DNA of 9,828 nucleotides, from assembly GCA_028571885.1 (NCBI GenBank), contig JAPVVU010000099.1, positions 1 to 9,828 on the forward strand, written 5' to 3'. Source of the stretch: Gammaproteobacteria bacterium (GTDB lineage Bacteria > Pseudomonadota > Gammaproteobacteria > GRL18). Under the pieces are notes generated by a model. It made no database searches. It had not been told where the DNA came from and worked only from the letters and a program-made list of their open reading frames with translations. Below are positions 6,487-9,828 of the stretch, piece after piece; within the stretch, counting starts at the first letter, position 1, and each line of letters begins with the position of its first letter. A program made the position numbers and the translations under genes.

Positions 6487-7586
6487 AATCCAGTACTGCG
6501 TTTACTCAATCTGAGCAGCGGACGCATAAGATCCTAATCATAGGCCCATCCTGGGTGGGTGATATGGTGATGGCGCAAAGTCTGTTTATGGTGCTTAAGC
6601 AGAAAAATCCTGAGGTGCAGATTGATGTGATGGCACCGCCCTGGAGCAATGCGCTTCTGGAGCGTATGCCGGAAGTCACCGATGTCATTGACATGCCGCT
6701 TGGGCATGGTCAGTTGCAGCTTAAACTGCGTTATCAACTGGGCAAATCCTTGCGTCAGAAGCACTATACTCAAGCCATTTTACTACCCAATTCTTTAAAA
6801 TCAGCTTTGGTGCCGTTTTGGGCATCCATACCAAAAAGAACAGGTTATGTGGGTGAATTGCGCTATGGTTTACTCAATGATATTCGAAAATTGGATAAGT
6901 CAACACTCACCATGACCGTACAGCGATTTGTTGCTCTGGCAAACAATGTAACTGATTCAACGATTGATCTAAAGAGTATTCCTGTTCCATCTTTACAGGT
7001 TCGGGCAGAAAATGTTCAGTCAGTACTGAGCGAATTTAATCTCACCACTAATAAGCCTGTTCTGGCACTTTGCCCCGGTGCGGAATACGGGCCTGCCAAA
7101 CAATGGCCTGCACGACATTATGCTGCACTGGCTGCGATAAAAATGCAGCAGGGCTGGCAGGTCTGGATCTTTGGCTCACAAAAAGATCACGCCATCGCAG
7201 AACAGATTAATGAAATTCTGGATCAGCAGGCCACTAATTTATGCGGCAAAACTGAACTGGCACAAGCAATTGATTTAATGTCTCTGAGTCAAGCAGTGGT
7301 GAGCAATGATTCTGGTTTAATGCATATGGGTGCGGCGTTAGGGGTTCCCGTTGTTGGTGTTTATGGCTCCAGTGATCCCAATTTTACACCGCCATTGGGG
7401 AAAAATACTGCCGTGCAAAGTCTTAATTTAGACTGTAGTCCCTGCTTTAAACGAATCTGTCCTTTAGGACATACTCACTGCCTGGAAAACCTGGAACCTG
7501 AACGGGTGCTGGCGTCTTTAGAGCATTTAATCCATGATACAGGGATTGATTCAGCTCTTGATATGGGAAAGGAGCCTTCAGCTTGA
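6483..7586 (+). CDS. waaF: ADP-heptose:LPS heptosyltransferase II
   Basis: WaaF, a cytoplasmic GT9-family enzyme, adds the second L-glycero-D-manno-heptose to the LPS inner core. The 367-residue protein has the heptosyltransferase hallmarks: KILIIGPSWVGDMVMAQSLF (16-35), IPKRTGYVGELRYGLLNDIR, the donor-site CPGAEYGPAKQWP (197-209), SNDSGLMHMGAALGVPVVGVYG (from S274), and a cysteine cluster C318, C321, C326, C333 (CSPCFKRICPLGHTHC) common in this family. The start is the GTG at 6483-6485, overlapping the upstream stop. No other start codon lies between it and the conserved N-terminal strand. It therefore has a 15-residue extension (KSSTAFTQSEQRTH after Met) compared with E. coli, whose protein begins at the KILVIGPSWVGD strand. 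No strong ribosome site precedes it, fitting translational coupling. Its own stop overlaps the waaC start. Confidence 0.95.
   Translation: MKSSTAFTQSEQRTHKILIIGPSWVGDMVMAQSLFMVLKQKNPEVQIDVMAPPWSNALLERMPEVTDVIDMPLGHGQLQLKLRYQLGKSLRQKHYTQAILLPNSLKSALVPFWASIPKRTGYVGELRYGLLNDIRKLDKSTLTMTVQRFVALANNVTDSTIDLKSIPVPSLQVRAENVQSVLSEFNLTTNKPVLALCPGAEYGPAKQWPARHYAALAAIKMQQGWQVWIFGSQKDHAIAEQINEILDQQATNLCGKTELAQAIDLMSLSQAVVSNDSGLMHMGAALGVPVVGVYGSSDPNFTPPLGKNTAVQSLNLDCSPCFKRICPLGHTHCLENLEPERVLASLEHLIHDTGIDSALDMGKEPSA
7568..7574 (+). promoter_or_regulatory. waaC ribosome binding site within waaF
   Basis: AAAGGAG lies in the last codons of waaF, 8 nt before the TTG at 7583-7585. This ideal spacing supports the unusual TTG start of waaC. 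Confidence 0.85.
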
Positions 7587-8701
7587 AGAAGGTCCTTATT
7601 ATTAAAACCTCATCTCTGGGCGATGTGATACATACTTTACCGGCACTGACAGATGCAAAAACAGCCCTGGGTGATATCCAGTTTGACTGGGTTGTTGAGG
7701 AAAACTTTGCGGAAATTCCAGCCTGGCATCCCGATGTTAAAAATATCATTCCAGTGGCAATCAGGCGCTGGCGTAAGCAGATTTTTAAAACCATTTTTTC
7801 TGGTGAGTGGAAAAAATTTAAACAACAGCTGCAGCAGGAACAATATGATTATGTCATCGATGCTCAGGGCTTGTTAAAAAGTGCTCTGATTGCTCGACTT
7901 GCCAGAGGTCAGCGTTATGGTCTGGATAAACAATCAGCCCGTGAGCCGTTGGCCTCATATTTTTACCAATATCCTCAGGCGATTGACAAACATCAACATG
8001 CTGTTGAGCGTGTTCGACAATTGTTTGCCAGGAGTCTTGGCTATCAGCTGAATGACCTGCCGCTTAATTATGGTATTGCTGAATATATCACTCTGCCTGA
8101 TCATACTATTTCTACTGATCCGGTTGATAATGAGGCTAACGTTAAAAATAACTCTGATTCTAAAGATGACGCTTCCAGACAAATTCTTTTTTTACATGGC
8201 ACAACCTGGGCAACTAAACATTGGCCGGAGCAATACTGGGTTGAACTGGCTGACCGGATGAGCGGAACCGATTATACCATAGTACTTCCCTGGGGAAATG
8301 AAGCTGAACATCAAAGAGCATTGCGAATAAAACAAAAAAGTGAACGAGAGAGACAGGTTGTAGTGCTGGATAAAATGAGCCTTAATGAATTGCTGAAACA
8401 AATAATCAATGTTGATGCTGTTGTTGCGGTGGATACCGGACTTGCACATCTGTCGGCCGCGATAGGTAAACCAACCGTTGCACTCTATGGTCCGACGAGT
8501 CCGGGACTGACGGGCACCTATGGCAAAAATCAGCTGCATCTGCAGGCTGATATAGAGTGCGCACCCTGTTTTAAGAAAAAGTGTATTAAGACAAAATATG
8601 ATAAGAAATATGGTGATATTGCACCAGAATGTTTCAGCCATCTGACTCCAGCACAGGTAGCAGAATCTTTGCATGAGCTGCTTTCCCGTCAGGCCTCATA
8701 A
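7583..8701 (+). CDS. waaC: ADP-heptose:LPS heptosyltransferase I
   Basis: WaaC, a GT9 enzyme at the cytoplasmic face of the inner membrane, adds the first heptose to Kdo2-lipid A. The 372-residue protein begins KKVLIIKTSSLGDVIHTLPAL with D14 in the position of the E. coli catalytic Asp13. It continues with VIDAQGLLKSALIARLARG, FLHGTTWATKHWP (203-215) and AVDTGLAHLSAAIGKPTVALYG (D284). A cysteine-rich tail CAPCFKKKC follows from C326. The start is TTG overlapping the waaF stop (TTGA at 7583-7586), backed by a strong AAAGGAG site. It is longer than E. coli WaaC (319). The excess includes an Asp/Asn/Ser-rich segment at 177-199 just before the second Rossmann domain, and a lysine-rich C-terminal stretch around 331-346 (KKKCIKTKYDKKYGD). 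waaG follows after 26 bp. Confidence 0.95.
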   Translation: MKKVLIIKTSSLGDVIHTLPALTDAKTALGDIQFDWVVEENFAEIPAWHPDVKNIIPVAIRRWRKQIFKTIFSGEWKKFKQQLQQEQYDYVIDAQGLLKSALIARLARGQRYGLDKQSAREPLASYFYQYPQAIDKHQHAVERVRQLFARSLGYQLNDLPLNYGIAEYITLPDHTISTDPVDNEANVKNNSDSKDDASRQILFLHGTTWATKHWPEQYWVELADRMSGTDYTIVLPWGNEAEHQRALRIKQKSERERQVVVLDKMSLNELLKQIINVDAVVAVDTGLAHLSAAIGKPTVALYGPTSPGLTGTYGKNQLHLQADIECAPCFKKKCIKTKYDKKYGDIAPECFSHLTPAQVAESLHELLSRQAS

Positions 8702-8727
8702 TAGTATAGGATTAAAGTAGATAATAA

Positions 8728-9828
8728 ATGAAATTAGCTTTTGCACTCTTTAAATATTTTCCCTATGGTGGCCTGGAACGTGATTTTTTGCGCATAGCAA
8801 AGGAGTGTCAGTCACGGGGACATGAGATCTTTGTTTATAGTTTTATCTGGGAAGGTGAAGTACCTGAGGGTTTTAATTTAACCCTGATACCTGTTAAAGG
8901 CATTTCTAATCATCAGCGTATTAGTGATTTTTCACAAAAATTGTCACAGCTGTTGTTACAAAAAGTGCCACAGGAAAAATTTGATCTGATAGTTGGTTTT
9001 AATAAAATGCAGGATCTGGATCTCTACTACGCAGCTGATCCCTGTTATGAAGCGAAGGTCAGAGAACAACATGGTAAATTATATCGCCTGGGCAATCGAT
9101 ATAAAGTGTTTCAATCTATGGAAGAATCTGTATTTTCTGTGGATACAAATGTAGAACTGCTGTTTATTTCCAATATTCAAATGGAGAACTTCAAAAAAAT
9201 CTATCATACGCCGGCAGAGCGTTTCCACTCATTACCGCCGGGCGTGGATCGATCGCGTATCAGACCAGATAATGCGAATGAAATCCGAATCAGAGTACGC
9301 AACAGTCTGTCGTTAAACGATGATGATAAATTATTGCTGATGATTGGCACAGGCTACAAGCGCAAAGGCGTTGATCGGGCAATGGCAGCCCTGGCCAGTT
9401 TACCGGAACCATTAAGAAGCAAAACATTTCTACTGGTTGCCGGTGAAGATAAATTAAAAAAATATAAGGCACTTGCCAGGAAACTGGGTATCGAACAACA
9501 GGTCCATTTGCCAGGTGCAAGAGATGATGTCCCGGAACTTTTATTAGCCAGCGATTTGTTTATGCATCCGGCTCGCCATGAAAATACCGGGACGGTATTA
9601 TTGGAAGCAATCGCTGCTGGTATTCCGCAATTGATCAGTGGTGTCTGCGGTTATGCCTTTCATATTGAAAATGCAAAAGCAGGCAGAGTGCTTTCAGAAC
9701 CTTTTCAACAGTCAGAATTTAATCAGCAATTACTGGAAATGCTGAGCTCAGAAGAATGGCAGCAATGGCAGGATAATGCGCTGCATTATATGCGCAGCAG
9801 TGATATTTTCAGTATGCCGGATAAAGTA
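8728..9828 (+). CDS. waaG: UDP-glucose:(heptosyl)LPS alpha-1,3-glucosyltransferase, nearly complete (runs off the right edge)
   Basis: WaaG is a GT4 (GT-B fold) enzyme that adds the first glucose of the outer core onto heptose II. The reading frame is open for 367 codons to the window end. E. coli WaaG has about 374 residues, so only a few C-terminal residues are missing. The N terminus has MKLAFALFKYFPYGGLERDF, typical of WaaG. The mid part has GFNKMQDLDLYYAADPCY, then PPGVDRSR and IGTGYKRKGVDRAM (206-219) at the start of the donor domain. The EX7E motif is E285 and E293 (HENTGTVLLEAIAAGIP). The ATG at 8728-8730 is preceded by AAAGTAGATAATAA, with no strong ribosome site. It ends the waaF-waaC-waaG block, an order shared with Pseudomonas. 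Further core genes probably follow beyond the window. Confidence 0.93.
   Translation, partial: MKLAFALFKYFPYGGLERDFLRIAKECQSRGHEIFVYSFIWEGEVPEGFNLTLIPVKGISNHQRISDFSQKLSQLLLQKVPQEKFDLIVGFNKMQDLDLYYAADPCYEAKVREQHGKLYRLGNRYKVFQSMEESVFSVDTNVELLFISNIQMENFKKIYHTPAERFHSLPPGVDRSRIRPDNANEIRIRVRNSLSLNDDDKLLLMIGTGYKRKGVDRAMAALASLPEPLRSKTFLLVAGEDKLKKYKALARKLGIEQQVHLPGARDDVPELLLASDLFMHPARHENTGTVLLEAIAAGIPQLISGVCGYAFHIENAKAGRVLSEPFQQSEFNQQLLEMLSSEEWQQWQDNALHYMRSSDIFSMPDKV

Noticed and set aside
7447..7794. Minus-strand 115-codon frame across the waaF/waaC junction
   Set aside because: It is antisense to both conserved genes and shows no motif; it is a shadow frame.
8192..8674. Minus-strand 160-codon reading frame opposite waaC
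   Set aside because: It lies entirely antisense to a well-supported waaC, has a random-looking Cys/Phe/Ile-rich composition, and has no ribosome site or recognisable motif.

Overview
The window looks like chromosomal housekeeping DNA from a moderately AT-rich gammaproteobacterium. The gene order glnE, ilvE, waaF, waaC, waaG matches the order I know from Pseudomonas. ApaH, GlnE, WaaF, WaaC and WaaG all read as proteobacterial, and the lipopolysaccharide (LPS) core enzymes imply a Gram-negative outer membrane. I cannot name the genus.

The left part (1-1928) is all on the minus strand. It holds the N-terminal 214 codons of a DUF1631-family protein that runs off the left edge, an unrecognised 75-residue protein with two predicted membrane segments, and apaH, the diadenosine tetraphosphate hydrolase. 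ApaH carries an unusual hexapeptide repeat insert near its C terminus. A 79-bp divergent gap (1929-2007) separates apaH from the plus-strand genes and probably holds back-to-back promoters.

The right part (2008-9828) is all on the plus strand. glnE (glutamine synthetase adenylyltransferase/adenylyl-removing enzyme) and ilvE (branched-chain aminotransferase) are nitrogen and amino-acid genes. They are followed by a tightly packed block: a zf-CHCC zinc-finger protein, waaF, waaC and waaG. The zinc-finger gene overlaps waaF by 4 nt and waaF overlaps waaC by 4 nt, through GTGA and TTGA junctions. waaG follows waaC after 26 bp and runs off the right edge with only a few codons missing. WaaC and WaaF add the first and second heptoses to Kdo2-lipid A, and WaaG adds the first outer-core glucose, so this block builds the inner-to-outer LPS core.

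The most notable non-coding structure lies between ilvE and the zinc-finger gene. It is a 161-bp palindromic element (6074-6234) with perfect 17-bp terminal inverted repeats and a 7-bp flanking direct repeat. It sits inside a short tandem array (about 14-bp period) that begins at the ilvE stop codon, and it reads as a non-autonomous MITE. No phage, CRISPR, defence or biosynthetic system is visible, and no RNA genes were recognised. There is no gene-free stretch longer than 300 bp.
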